A stretch of DNA of 64,000 bases from Citrobacter telavivensis (GTDB lineage: Bacteria; Pseudomonadota; Gammaproteobacteria; Enterobacterales; Enterobacteriaceae). The stretch is from assembly GCA_009363175.1 (NCBI GenBank), contig CP045205.1, forward strand, positions 4,836,001-4,900,000. The letters are read 5' to 3'. Position 1 is the stretch's first letter, and each line of letters opens with the position of its first letter. The translations under genes were made by a program, and so were the position numbers. Shown here one piece after another: positions 18,842-28,073 of this stretch. The notes below the pieces were generated by a model, which worked only from the letters and a program-made list of their open reading frames with translations, was not told the DNA's origin and did no database searches.

Positions 18842-20124
18842 AATACGGTCACTCCTTTAATGCCATCCTTCATCAGGTTGATGAAGCCCACCTTCTTCGC
18901 ATGGTGCAGGATCTTCTTACGCATCGGCACCGGCGCACTGCCGTCGACGGTAAAGAGGTCGCGTGCGATACCGACGACCATTTCCGGATAACGGGTAAAC
19001 ATGCGCGGGTTATCGAGGAACGCGGGCAGCCGCTGGTACATGCGCATATCGCGCATCGGACCGTTGTCGAGATGCTGGCGATACTCCGCCAGCCCCTGAC
19101 GGCTAAAGTCGTTGCTTTGCATGGCCGAGAGCACCGTTTTCGCCGCCGCTTCGCCAGCCGCCACCGCGAGATCCATCCCGCGAATCGTAAAGCCGAGGTT
19201 CATACACATGCCCGCCGCGTCGCCGGCAATCAGCACGCCGTCGCCCACCAGTTCAGGCTGCATGTTCATCCCTGCTTCCGGCACCACGTGCGCGGCGTAC
19301 TCCACCAGCTTGCCACCCGCGATCAGCGGCGCAACCGCCGGATGCTGCTTGAAATCTTCCAGCATTTGCGGGACTGATTTTTTCGCCTCTTTCAGGTGAT
19401 GAAGACCGCACACCAGCCCCAGTGACAGGGTGTTTTCGTTGGTATAGAGGAAGCCACCGCCCATCAGGCCATCCGTGGGCGATCCGGCGAACAGACAGGC
19501 CGCCCCTTCGTTACCCTGCAACTGGAAGCGATCTTCAATCACCGACTTCGGCAGTTCGATCAGCTCTTTCACACCGACCGCCACGTGCGCCGCCTCAACG
19601 CGTTTCGCCATCCCCAATTTTTCTGCCAGCAGGGAGTTGACGCCATCGGCGAGGATGACCACCCTGGATTCAATGATGTCGCCGTCCGCTTCCACGCCAA
19701 CCACGTTGCCATCGCGCTGAACGACGTTATCCACGCGGATCCCGGTGATCAACTGCGCGCCAGCTTCTTCCGCCTGCGCCATCAGCCAGGCGTCAAATTT
19801 ACTGCGCAACACCGAATAAGAGACCTGCGACGGGCCCGCCTTTTCACCGTTGAGATAGTCCACGGTCATCGCCCCGTTATCGGTCATAAAAGCAAGCTTT
19901 TCGTGGGTGATGACCCGCTCAACAGGGGCCTGCTCAGCAAAGCCTGGAATAATGCGCTCCAGGCTGTGGGCGTAAATGCGCCCACCGGTAACATTCTTCG
20001 CGCCAGCGGAATTTCCGCGCTCGATAACCAACACCTGGGCCCCTTCACGGGCGAGCACCAGGGCCGCGACGGAACCGGCAAGCCCGGCGCCCACGATGAT
20101 GGCATCAAAGATATCTTCGGACAT
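18838..20124 (-). CDS. fixC: Electron transfer flavoprotein-quinone oxidoreductase-like FixC
   Basis: A 428-residue FAD protein of the ETF-QO/FixC family. The N-terminal Rossmann motif IIVGAGLAGSVAAL (about residues 9-22) and the C-terminal FAD motif GVLIAGDAAGMCMN (about residue 295) are clear. It probably passes electrons between FixAB and FixX in the carnitine pathway. It overlaps fixX by 4 bp and follows fixB by 22 bp. Confidence 0.96.
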   Translation of the reverse strand: MSEDIFDAIIVGAGLAGSVAALVLAREGAQVLVIERGNSAGAKNVTGGRIYAHSLERIIPGFAEQAPVERVITHEKLAFMTDNGAMTVDYLNGEKAGPSQVSYSVLRSKFDAWLMAQAEEAGAQLITGIRVDNVVQRDGNVVGVEADGDIIESRVVILADGVNSLLAEKLGMAKRVEAAHVAVGVKELIELPKSVIEDRFQLQGNEGAACLFAGSPTDGLMGGGFLYTNENTLSLGLVCGLHHLKEAKKSVPQMLEDFKQHPAVAPLIAGGKLVEYAAHVVPEAGMNMQPELVGDGVLIAGDAAGMCMNLGFTIRGMDLAVAAGEAAAKTVLSAMQSNDFSRQGLAEYRQHLDNGPMRDMRMYQRLPAFLDNPRMFTRYPEMVVGIARDLFTVDGSAPVPMRKKILHHAKKVGFINLMKDGIKGVTVL

Positions 20125-20146
20125 ACGTACTCCCTGCCTGAATGGA

Positions 20147-21088
20147 TTAGCGTGCCAGTGCGGTCGTCAGCGCGGGCAGGATCTTCAGCGCGTCGCCGAC
20201 AATGCCGTAATCCGCATACTGAAAGATCGGCGCATTTTTGTCTTTGTTGATGGCAAAAATGGTCTGCGCGCCGTTCGCCCCCACCATGTGCTGGATCTGC
20301 CCGGAGATCCCCACCGCCAGGTACAGTTCCGGTTTGAGCATCAGGTTCGAGATCCCGACGTAGCGCTCATGCTCCATCCACTTCTCGTTTTCGGCGACCG
20401 GGCGCGAACAAGCCAGTTCTGCGCCAATGGCCTGGCACAGCGCTTGCGCCAGTGAGATATTCTCTTTGCTGCCTATGCCGCGTCCGACGCTGACCACCAG
20501 TCGGGCTTTATCGAGATCGACGCTGTTACTCTGACGTGGTTGGATGGCGGTGCGCGTGACGGTAATCTCCGGCGCCTGCCATGCCACGCTGTGCGTCTCG
20601 CCGCTGCGTGCGGCATCCAGCTGTTGCGCCTCAAAGGTGCCGCTGCTGAGCGTCAGTACCGCAAACGGCGTTGAGAGCGTCTCTTCACCCATCGCCAGAC
20701 CGCCATACACCATATGTTTGACTGTCGCCCGGCCATCCTGCTGCGTTACCGCGCTGGCGTCATTAGAGACCGCTGCCGCAAGGCGATAGCCCAGTTTTGC
20801 CGCCAGCAGTTTGCCGCGACGCGTGTTAGGCAGCAGCACGAGGCCAGAATCGCTCTGCTGACGAACGGTCTGTGCCATCACGTGCGCATAGTCTTCCACC
20901 ATGCGATCGTCCGGTTTGCCGCTCAGTTGCCAGACGTGATGCGCGCCCAACTGAATGGCGGTGGTCGCCTCGTCGGCGTTTTGCACAAATGCGTTAACCT
21001 GTTCACCTAAAACCTGCGCGCCGCTCATCAGTTCCGGCAGACGAGACGCGGTATCGCTGAATACCCAGACGCTGGAAAACTTGCTCAT
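20147..21088 (-). CDS. fixB: Electron transfer flavoprotein alpha-subunit-like FixB
   Basis: A 313-residue ETF alpha-type subunit. The C-terminal half holds the family FAD-binding signature: VGRGIGSKEN, then YVGISNLMLKPELYLAVGISG near residue 245-265 and a final AINKDKNAPIFQYADYGIVGD segment. It forms a heterodimer with FixA, 12 bp upstream. Confidence 0.96.
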   Translation of the reverse strand: MSKFSSVWVFSDTASRLPELMSGAQVLGEQVNAFVQNADEATTAIQLGAHHVWQLSGKPDDRMVEDYAHVMAQTVRQQSDSGLVLLPNTRRGKLLAAKLGYRLAAAVSNDASAVTQQDGRATVKHMVYGGLAMGEETLSTPFAVLTLSSGTFEAQQLDAARSGETHSVAWQAPEITVTRTAIQPRQSNSVDLDKARLVVSVGRGIGSKENISLAQALCQAIGAELACSRPVAENEKWMEHERYVGISNLMLKPELYLAVGISGQIQHMVGANGAQTIFAINKDKNAPIFQYADYGIVGDALKILPALTTALAR

Positions 21089-21100
21089 AACATCCCCTTC

Positions 21101-21874
21101 TTAATTAATGATTTTGCGCAGGCTATCGGCAAACGCAGCAATCTGATCTTCACCATCGCCTTCAATCACAATGCGCTGGCGCTCACGTTGTTTTGGCGCG
21201 GCCACCGTTTGTATGGACCACGCGTCCCCGCCGCTGAAGCCAATATCGGCCGCTGACCAGACCTGAACCGGTTTTTTCGCCGCCCCCAGAATGGCTTTCA
21301 TGGACGGAATTTGTGGGGAGTTAATGTCGGTGGAGACGGCCACGACCGCCGGAAGAGGGATGCTCAGCGTTTCGATTTCATCCTCCAGTTCACGTTCAAC
21401 GGTCAGCGTGCTTTCCGTCAGGGAGAGGATTTTACTCACGCCGTTGATGGCGGGAATGTTCAGTGTTTCACCCACCAGCAGGCTGACCTGCTGCGCGTAG
21501 AGATCGGAAGAGCCATCGCCGCAAATCATCAGGTCAAATCCCGACTTTTGTGCGGCAGCGGCCAGCGCCGCAGCGGTCTGCTGTGGCAGCGCCTGCTCGA
21601 ACTGGTCGTCAATGACCACCACCAGTTCGTCCGGACCGCGGGAGAGGACATCCTTACGCCCTTTTGCGTTGGTTAACGCTTTGCCTCCCACGCTCAGGGC
21701 AATCACCTGCGCATCGCTGGCCTGCTGTTTCAACTGACAGGCCGCTTCAATCGCGTTCAGATCGTACTGGCTGATTTTGCCATCTGCTTTGCTGAAATCT
21801 AATGAACCATCTGCGTGATTGACGACAATATCCTGTTCATCAGGTACACACTTGTAGCAAGTAATTATCTTCAT
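21101..21874 (-). CDS. fixA: Electron transfer flavoprotein beta-subunit-like FixA
   Basis: A 257-residue ETF beta-type subunit, first gene of the fix operon. The start MKIITCYKCVPDEQD at 21874 matches E. coli; an ATG 18 bp upstream would add six residues. The AMP-binding region GDGSSDLYAQQV and the ETF-beta signature around VERELEDEIETLSIPLPAVVAVS are present. It is divergent from caiT and shares its control region. Confidence 0.95.
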   Translation of the reverse strand: MKIITCYKCVPDEQDIVVNHADGSLDFSKADGKISQYDLNAIEAACQLKQQASDAQVIALSVGGKALTNAKGRKDVLSRGPDELVVVIDDQFEQALPQQTAAALAAAAQKSGFDLMICGDGSSDLYAQQVSLLVGETLNIPAINGVSKILSLTESTLTVERELEDEIETLSIPLPAVVAVSTDINSPQIPSMKAILGAAKKPVQVWSAADIGFSGGDAWSIQTVAAPKQRERQRIVIEGDGEDQIAAFADSLRKIIN

Positions 21875-21957
21875 TGCATCTCCAGATATCATGAAGGAAA
21901 CGTATTTATATCGGCGGTGTTAAATACAGATATCACGCTCTTTAATTCGGAAATAAA

Positions 21958-21963
21958 ACCATA
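21958..21963 (-). promoter_or_regulatory. Candidate fixA -10 element
   Basis: Leftward TATGGT predicts a start site near 21951. That would put the two CaiF-type palindromes (centres 22021 and 22077) at about -70 and -127, the spacing I recall being reported for CaiF sites in E. coli. This is an inference from geometry, not a strong hexamer on its own. Confidence 0.45.
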
Positions 21964-22003
21964 ATCACCAATATTGAAAATGTCACACACTGATATTCGC
22001 AAC

Positions 22004-22038
22004 TTTCAATATTGTTAAGCGCCTCACCAATATTGAAA
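22004..22038. promoter_or_regulatory. CaiF-type operator 1 in fix/cai divergent region
   Basis: A perfect 11-bp inverted repeat, TTTCAATATTG and CAATATTGAAA, with a 13-bp spacer. This is exactly the architecture described for CaiF sites in E. coli (two 11-bp half-sites 13 bp apart). A further lone half-site CAATATTGAAA lies at 21969-21979. Confidence 0.8.
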
Positions 22039-22059
22039 CCCAGCGCCAAAAAGAAAGAT

Positions 22060-22094
22060 TTTCAATATTGCCTGGCAGATCACCAATATTGAAC
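22060..22094. promoter_or_regulatory. CaiF-type operator 2 in fix/cai divergent region
   Basis: A second copy of the same palindrome, TTTCAATATTG and CAATATTGAAC, again with a 13-bp spacer and one mismatch in the last base. Its centre is 56 bp from that of operator 1. Activation of both divergent operons from these shared sites by the caiF product fits established knowledge of the system. Confidence 0.8.
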
Positions 22095-22189
22095 GACAAA
22101 CGATGTAAAACCGAACGATCACATCATTAACTTAATGATTTATATTTATTTTATTGTAATTTTGGCGCCAGAACGCCCCAACCCAGAAG

Positions 22190-22205
22190 TGTGACGAACG
22201 TTACA
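22190..22205. promoter_or_regulatory. Candidate CRP site for caiT
   Basis: TGTGACGAACGTTACA has both conserved CRP half-sites with one deviation (TTACA for TCACA). Its centre is 155 bp before the caiT ATG. A CATTAT -10-like hexamer at 22227-22232 would place it near -41.5, a standard class II position. cai is known to be CRP-dependent in E. coli. Confidence 0.6.
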
Positions 22206-22352
22206 GAATGCCGCAAAACGAATACCCATTATGAGTTACTTGCCAACGCGTCCTGAGGTTAAACGGGTATCAACAAATATTTAATAAAAATAAACAAAAA
22301 TAAAACAAACGGGAACGCTAAATAAATTTCGTTTTCAACCTGGAATTCACTC

Positions 22353-23870
22353 ATGAAAAATGAAAAAAGAAAGTCTGGAATTGAGCCAAAGGTTTTTTTC
22401 CCGCCGCTAATAATAGTCGGGATACTTTGCTGGCTAACGGTACGCGATCTCGATGCCGCAAACGTCGTTATTAATGCCGTCTTCAGTTATGTCACCAATG
22501 TCTGGGGATGGGCATTTGAGTGGTATATGGTCATTATGCTCATCGGCTGGTTCTGGCTGGTGTTTGGCCCCTACGCGAAAAAGAAATTAGGTGACGAGAA
22601 ACCGGAGTTCAGCACCGCCAGCTGGATTTTCATGATGTTCGCCTCCTGTACCTCAGCCGCCGTGCTGTTCTGGGGATCGATAGAGATTTACTACTACATC
22701 TCCACGCCGCCGTTCGCGCTGACGCCGGGCTCAACGCCGGCGAAAGAGATAGGTCTGGCCTACAGCCTGTTCCACTGGGGGCCGCTGCCGTGGGCAACGT
22801 ACAGCTTCCTTTCCGTGGCCTTCGCCTACTTCTTCTTTGTACGCAAAATGGACGTTATTCGCCCAAGTTCAACATTGGTTCCACTGGTTGGCGAAAAACA
22901 TGCGAAAGGGCTATTCGGCACTATCGTTGATAACTTCTACCTGGTGGCGCTGATCTTCGCGATGGGAACCAGCCTTGGGCTGGCGACGCCGCTGGTGACC
23001 GAGTGCATGCAGTGGCTGTTTGGTATTCCGCACACCCTGGAACTTGACGCTATCATCATCACCTGCTGGATAATTTTGAACGCCATTTGCGTGGCCTGCG
23101 GCCTGCAAAAAGGGGTCAAAATCGCCAGCGACGTGCGCAGCTATTTGAGCTTCCTGATGCTCGGCTGGGTATTCATCGTCAGCGGCGCCAGCTTCATCAT
23201 GAACTACTTCACCGACTCCGTCGGGATGCTGCTGATGTACCTGCCACGCATGCTGTTCTATACCGATGCCATCGGCAAAGGCGGTTTCCCGCAGGGCTGG
23301 ACGGTCTTCTACTGGGCATGGTGGGTGATTTACGCCATCCAGATGAGTATCTTCCTGGCGCGTATCTCTCGCGGTCGTACCGTGCGCGAACTGTGCTTCG
23401 GCATGGTGTTGGGCCTGACGGCATCGACCTGGATCCTGTGGACAGTGCTGGGCAGTAACACCCTGCTGCTGATGGATAAAAACATCATCAACATTCCGCA
23501 ACTGATTGCCGATCACGGCGTGCCGCGCGCAATTATCGAAACCTGGGCCGCCCTGCCGCTCAGCACCGCCACGATGTGGGGATTCTTTATCCTCTGCTTT
23601 ATTGCCACCGTCACATTGATCAACGCCTGTTCTTACACCCTGGCGATGTCGACCTGTCGTGAAGTTCGCGATGGCGAAGAGCCGCCGCTGCTGGTGCGTA
23701 TCGGCTGGTCCGTGCTGGTCGGCGTGATTGGCATCGTGCTGCTGGCGCTCGGCGGCCTGAAGCCGATACAAACCGCGATTATCGCCGGGGGCTGCCCGCT
23801 GTTCTTCGTCAACATTATGGTGACGCTCTCCTTTATCAAAGACGCCAAAGTGCACTGGAAAGATAAATAA
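22353..23870 (+). CDS. caiT: L-carnitine/gamma-butyrobetaine antiporter CaiT
   Basis: A BCCT-family transporter of 505 residues with about 12 membrane helices. It exchanges external L-carnitine for internal gamma-butyrobetaine independently of sodium or proton gradients. The family tryptophan-rich stretch FYWAWWVIYAIQMSIFLARISRG (helix 8 region) is present near residues 320-345. It is first in caiTABCDE. The 478-bp upstream gap is shared with fixA and carries the CaiF-type and CRP sites. Confidence 0.97.
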   Translation: MKNEKRKSGIEPKVFFPPLIIVGILCWLTVRDLDAANVVINAVFSYVTNVWGWAFEWYMVIMLIGWFWLVFGPYAKKKLGDEKPEFSTASWIFMMFASCTSAAVLFWGSIEIYYYISTPPFALTPGSTPAKEIGLAYSLFHWGPLPWATYSFLSVAFAYFFFVRKMDVIRPSSTLVPLVGEKHAKGLFGTIVDNFYLVALIFAMGTSLGLATPLVTECMQWLFGIPHTLELDAIIITCWIILNAICVACGLQKGVKIASDVRSYLSFLMLGWVFIVSGASFIMNYFTDSVGMLLMYLPRMLFYTDAIGKGGFPQGWTVFYWAWWVIYAIQMSIFLARISRGRTVRELCFGMVLGLTASTWILWTVLGSNTLLLMDKNIINIPQLIADHGVPRAIIETWAALPLSTATMWGFFILCFIATVTLINACSYTLAMSTCREVRDGEEPPLLVRIGWSVLVGVIGIVLLALGGLKPIQTAIIAGGCPLFFVNIMVTLSFIKDAKVHWKDK

Positions 23871-23902
23871 ACCTAATTACCCCATGACATAGAGGTTAGA
23901 AG

Positions 23903-25045
23903 ATGGATTTCAATTTCAATGATGAGCAGGAACTGTTTGTCGCCGGTATTCGTGAACTGATGGCCAGTGAGAACTGGGAAGCCTATTTTGCCGAGTGCGA
24001 TCGCGACAGCGTGTATCCGGAGCGTTTCGTGAAAGCGCTGGCGGATATGGGCATCGATAGCCTGCTGATCCCGGAAGAACATGGCGGCCTGGAAGCCGGA
24101 TTCGTCACCGTGGCTGCCGTCTGGATGGAGTTGGGACGCCTCGGCGCGCCTACCTACGTGCTGTACCAGTTGCCGGGCGGTTTTAATACCTTCCTGCGCG
24201 AAGGCACCCAGGAGCAGATCGATAAAATCATGGCGTTCCAGGGAACGGGGAAACAAATGTGGAACTCCGCCATCACCGAACCGGGAGCGGGATCGGATGT
24301 TGGGAGTTTGAAAACCACTTATACCCGCAAAAATGGTAAGGTTTATCTTAATGGTAGTAAGTGTTTTATCACCAGTAGCGCCTACACCCCTTATATCGTG
24401 GTCATGGCAAGAGACGGCGCTTCCCCGGATAAACCCATCTATACCGAATGGTTTGTCGACATGAGTAAACCCGGCATCAAGGTCAACAAACTTGAGAAGT
24501 TGGGTCTGCGCATGGACAGCTGCTGTGAAATCAACTTTGACGATGTCGAGCTGGACGAAAAAGACATGTTCGGTCGGGAAGGTAACGGCTTTAACCGCGT
24601 AAAAGAAGAGTTCGACCACGAACGTTTCCTCGTCGCCCTCACCAACTACGGTACGGCAATGTGCGCCTTTGAAGATGCCGCGCGCTACGCCAACCAGCGC
24701 GTGCAGTTTGGTGAAACCATCGGTCGTTTCCAGTTGATCCAGGAGAAATTCGCCCATATGGCGATCAAATTAAACTCCATGAAAAACATGCTGCTGGAAG
24801 CGGCGTGGAAAGCAGACAACGGCACCATCACCTCGGGTGATGCGGCGATGTGCAAATACTTCTGCGCCAATGCCGCGTTTGACGTGGTGGACACCGCCAT
24901 GCAGGTCCTTGGCGGCGTGGGGATTGCGGGCAACCACCGTATCACCCGCTTCTGGCGTGACCTGCGCGTTGACCGCGTATCCGGTGGCTCTGACGAAATG
25001 CAGATCCTGACGCTCGGCCGTGCCGTACTGAAGCAATACCGTTAA
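23903..25045 (+). CDS. caiA: Crotonobetainyl-CoA reductase CaiA
   Basis: An acyl-CoA dehydrogenase-fold flavoprotein of 380 residues, the E. coli length. It reduces crotonobetainyl-CoA to gamma-butyrobetainyl-CoA in anaerobic carnitine respiration, taking electrons from the Fix flavoproteins. Signatures include ITEPGAGSDVGS (about residues 127-138) and the C-terminal QVLGGVGIAGNHRITRFWRD region with GGSDEMQ. It starts 32 bp after caiT. A REP element, not present at this site in E. coli as I recall, separates it from caiB. Confidence 0.97.
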   Translation: MDFNFNDEQELFVAGIRELMASENWEAYFAECDRDSVYPERFVKALADMGIDSLLIPEEHGGLEAGFVTVAAVWMELGRLGAPTYVLYQLPGGFNTFLREGTQEQIDKIMAFQGTGKQMWNSAITEPGAGSDVGSLKTTYTRKNGKVYLNGSKCFITSSAYTPYIVVMARDGASPDKPIYTEWFVDMSKPGIKVNKLEKLGLRMDSCCEINFDDVELDEKDMFGREGNGFNRVKEEFDHERFLVALTNYGTAMCAFEDAARYANQRVQFGETIGRFQLIQEKFAHMAIKLNSMKNMLLEAAWKADNGTITSGDAAMCKYFCANAAFDVVDTAMQVLGGVGIAGNHRITRFWRDLRVDRVSGGSDEMQILTLGRAVLKQYR

Positions 25046-25055
25046 GACAGCGACA

Positions 25056-25170
25056 TGCCCGGTGACGCTGCGCCTACCGGGCCCATGTTTTGTAGGCCGG
25101 ATAAGGCGTTTACGCCGCCATCCGGCGTCGATTGCCTGATGGCGACCCTTGCGTCTTATCAGGCCTACAA
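25056..25170. repeat. REP/BIME element between caiA and caiB
   Basis: Three palindromic units in about 115 bp: TGCCCGGTGACGCTGCGCCT, TGTAGGCCGGATAAGGCG...GCCATCCGGC, and TGCCTGATGGCGACCC...TATCAGGCCTAC. It lies inside the cai operon, ending 18 bp before the caiB ATG and just upstream of its CAGGAG ribosome binding site. Confidence 0.9.
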
Positions 25171-25188
25171 ATTATTCAGGAGTATTTT

Positions 25189-26406
25189 ATGGATCGTCTA
25201 CCAATGCCGGCTTTTGGGCCGCTTGCCGGGCTACGGGTGGTTTTCTCCGGGATCGAAATCGCCGGGCCGTTCGCCGGACAGATGTTTGCCGAATGGGGCG
25301 CTGAAGTTATCTGGATCGAAAACGTCGCCTGGGCCGATACCATCCGCGTTCAGCCAAACTATCCGCAATTGTCGCGGCGTAATCTGCACGCGCTCTCGCT
25401 GAATATTTTTAAAGATGAAGGTCGGGAAGCGTTTCTGAAGCTGATGGAAACCACCGATATCTTCATTGAGGCCAGTAAAGGTCCGGCATTTGCCCGTCGG
25501 GGAATTACCGATGACGTCCTGTGGCAACATAACCCGAAACTGGTTATCGCTCACCTGTCCGGCTTCGGCCAGTACGGTACTGAGGAGTACACCAACCTTC
25601 CGGCCTATAACACCATTGCTCAGGCCTTCAGCGGCTATCTGATCCAAAACGGCGACGTCGACCAGCCCATGCCCGCATTCCCCTACACCGCCGACTACTT
25701 CTCTGGCATGACGGCCACCACAGCCGCGCTGGCGGCATTGCATAAGGTGCGGGAAACCGGCAAAGGCGAAAGTATCGATGTCGCAATGTACGAAGTGATG
25801 CTGCGCATGGGTCAGTACTTCATGATGGATTACTTCAACGGCGGCGAAATTTGCCCACGTATGACCAAAGGTAAAGACCCCTACTACGCCGGCTGTGGGC
25901 TGTATAAATGCGCCGACGGCTACATCGTGATGGAGCTGGTCGGGATTACGCAGGTCACCGAATGCTTTAAAGACATCGGCCTGGCCCACATTCTCGGTAC
26001 GCCGGAAGTGCCGGAAGGAACACAGTTAATTCATCGCGTCGAGTGTCCGTACGGACCGCTGGTCGAAGAGAAACTGGATGCGTGGCTGGGCGCGCACACC
26101 ATCGCGGAAGTCCAGGCGCGTTTCGCTGAGCTGAACATCGCTTGCGCCAAAGTGCTGACCATTCCTGAACTGGAAGGCAATCCGCAGTACGTTGCCCGCG
26201 AATCCATCACCCAGTGGCAAACGATGGATGGCCGCACCTGCAAAGGGCCAAACATCATGCCGAAATTCAAAAACAACCCGGGGAAAATCTGGCGTGGTAT
26301 GCCGTCGCATGGCATGGATACGGCCGCCATTCTGAAAAATATCGGTTACAACGACGCAGACATTAAGGAACTGGTCAGTAAAGGTCTGGCCAAGGTTGAG
26401 AACTAA
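25189..26406 (+). CDS. caiB: L-carnitine CoA-transferase (crotonobetainyl/gamma-butyrobetainyl-CoA) CaiB
   Basis: A class III (family III) CoA-transferase of 405 residues, as in E. coli. It moves CoA from gamma-butyrobetainyl-CoA or crotonobetainyl-CoA to carnitine. The catalytic aspartate is D169 in FPYTADYFSG. The ATG at 25189 follows a clear AGGAG and gives the family N-terminus; an upstream ATG at 25132 starts inside the REP element and is rejected. Confidence 0.97.
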   Translation: MDRLPMPAFGPLAGLRVVFSGIEIAGPFAGQMFAEWGAEVIWIENVAWADTIRVQPNYPQLSRRNLHALSLNIFKDEGREAFLKLMETTDIFIEASKGPAFARRGITDDVLWQHNPKLVIAHLSGFGQYGTEEYTNLPAYNTIAQAFSGYLIQNGDVDQPMPAFPYTADYFSGMTATTAALAALHKVRETGKGESIDVAMYEVMLRMGQYFMMDYFNGGEICPRMTKGKDPYYAGCGLYKCADGYIVMELVGITQVTECFKDIGLAHILGTPEVPEGTQLIHRVECPYGPLVEEKLDAWLGAHTIAEVQARFAELNIACAKVLTIPELEGNPQYVARESITQWQTMDGRTCKGPNIMPKFKNNPGKIWRGMPSHGMDTAAILKNIGYNDADIKELVSKGLAKVEN

Positions 26407-26468
26407 ACGCGACGCGCTGACCGGGCAGTCTGGTTAGCGCATCGCCAGTGAAGATGGACAGGAGTGCA

Positions 26469-28022
26469 ATGGATATCGTTGGCGGACAACACCTACGTCA
26501 GATGTGGGACGACCTGGCCGGGGTATATGGCAGTAAAACGGCGCTGATTTGCGAATCCAGTGAAGGGGTCGTGCGCCAGTACAGCTACGCCTCGCTTAAC
26601 GAGGAAATCAATCGGACGGCAAACCTTTTCCACGCGTTGGGCATTCGCAAAGGCGATAAGGTTGCCCTGCATCTGGATAACTGCCCGGAGTTTTTCTTTT
26701 GCTGGTTCGGGCTGGCAAAAATTGGCGCGGTCATGGTGCCAATTAATGCCCGCCTGCTGCGCGACGAAAGCACGTGGATCCTGCAAAACAGCGAGGTTCA
26801 GCTGCTGGTGACCAGCGCGGCTTTTTATCCGATGTATCGCCAGATTCAACAGGAAAACGCAACGCTGCTTAACCATATCTGCCTGATTGGCGAAGCGTTA
26901 CCTGTGGCTGACGGCGTAAGCCATTTTACGCTGTTGAAGGACCAGCAGCCGACGACATTGCGCGATACCCCAGCGTTGTCCACGGACGACATGGCCGAAA
27001 TCCTGTTTACCTCCGGCACCACCTCCCGACCTAAGGGGGTGGTGATCACCCACTACAACCTGCGTTTTGCCGGCTACTACTCGTCATGGCAATGCGCCCT
27101 GCGAGATGACGACGTTTACCTGACGGTGATGCCTGCGTTTCACATCGACTGCCAGTGCACTGCCGCCATGGCCGCCTTTTCGGCAGGCGCAACCTTTGTG
27201 CTGATTGAGAAGTACAGCGCCCGCGCCTTTTGGGGACAGATACGTAAATACCGTGCGACCGTCACGGAATGTATTCCGATGATGATCAGAACGCTGATGG
27301 TTCAACCCGCCTCGCCGCTGGACAAAGAGCACCGCTTACGGGAAGTGATGTACTACCTCAATCTGTCGGTGCAGGAAAAAGACGCGTTTCTTGAGCGCTT
27401 CGGGGTGCGTCTGTTGACCTCGTACGGCATGACGGAAACCATCGTCGGCATCATCGGCGATCGCCCCGGCGATAAGCGACGCTGGCCCTCCATCGGACGT
27501 CCCGGTTTTTGTTACGAAGCGGAAATTCGCGATGAGCAGAACCGCGCGCTGCCCGTGGGTGAAATTGGGGAAATCTGCATCAAGGGCGTGCCGGGTAAAA
27601 CGATTTTCAAAGAGTACTACGGCAGACCAGACGCGACGGCCAAAGCGCTTGAACCAACCGGCTGGCTGCATACCGGTGATTCCGGCTATCGCGATGAGGA
27701 CGGTTTTTTCTATTTCGTCGACCGCCGCTGCAACATGATTAAGCGCGGAGGGGAAAACGTCTCCTGCGTAGAGCTGGAAAATATTATTTCAGCACATCCT
27801 AAAATTCAGGACATTGTCGTTATCGGAATTAAAGATTCAATTCGCGATGAGGCAATAAAAGCTTTTGTGGTACTCAACGAAGGTGAAACGCTCAGTGAAG
27901 AGGAATTTTTCAGCTTCTGTGAAAAAAATATGGCGAAATTTAAAGTCCCTTCAATTATGGAGATTAGAACCGACCTGCCGCGAAATTGTTCAGGAAAAAT
28001 AATCAAAAAAAATCTGAAATAA
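26469..28022 (+). CDS. caiC: Crotonobetaine/carnitine-CoA ligase CaiC
   Basis: An ANL-superfamily acyl-CoA synthetase of 517 residues, the E. coli length. It activates betaine, crotonobetaine or carnitine to the CoA thioester with ATP. The AMP-binding P-loop FTSGTTSRPKGVV (about residues 163-175), the YGMTET motif (about 330), the hinge with WLHTGD (about 400) and the C-terminal catalytic lysine in NCSGKIIKKNLK are visible. The start at 26469 follows AGGAG. A longer frame from 26448 adds seven unconserved residues. The 3' end is more AT-rich than the rest. Confidence 0.96.
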   Translation: MDIVGGQHLRQMWDDLAGVYGSKTALICESSEGVVRQYSYASLNEEINRTANLFHALGIRKGDKVALHLDNCPEFFFCWFGLAKIGAVMVPINARLLRDESTWILQNSEVQLLVTSAAFYPMYRQIQQENATLLNHICLIGEALPVADGVSHFTLLKDQQPTTLRDTPALSTDDMAEILFTSGTTSRPKGVVITHYNLRFAGYYSSWQCALRDDDVYLTVMPAFHIDCQCTAAMAAFSAGATFVLIEKYSARAFWGQIRKYRATVTECIPMMIRTLMVQPASPLDKEHRLREVMYYLNLSVQEKDAFLERFGVRLLTSYGMTETIVGIIGDRPGDKRRWPSIGRPGFCYEAEIRDEQNRALPVGEIGEICIKGVPGKTIFKEYYGRPDATAKALEPTGWLHTGDSGYRDEDGFFYFVDRRCNMIKRGGENVSCVELENIISAHPKIQDIVVIGIKDSIRDEAIKAFVVLNEGETLSEEEFFSFCEKNMAKFKVPSIMEIRTDLPRNCSGKIIKKNLK

Positions 28023-28073
28023 CCCTACAGGCAGGAATAGCCCTGCCAGACATCCTATTTTTGGAGATGAACC

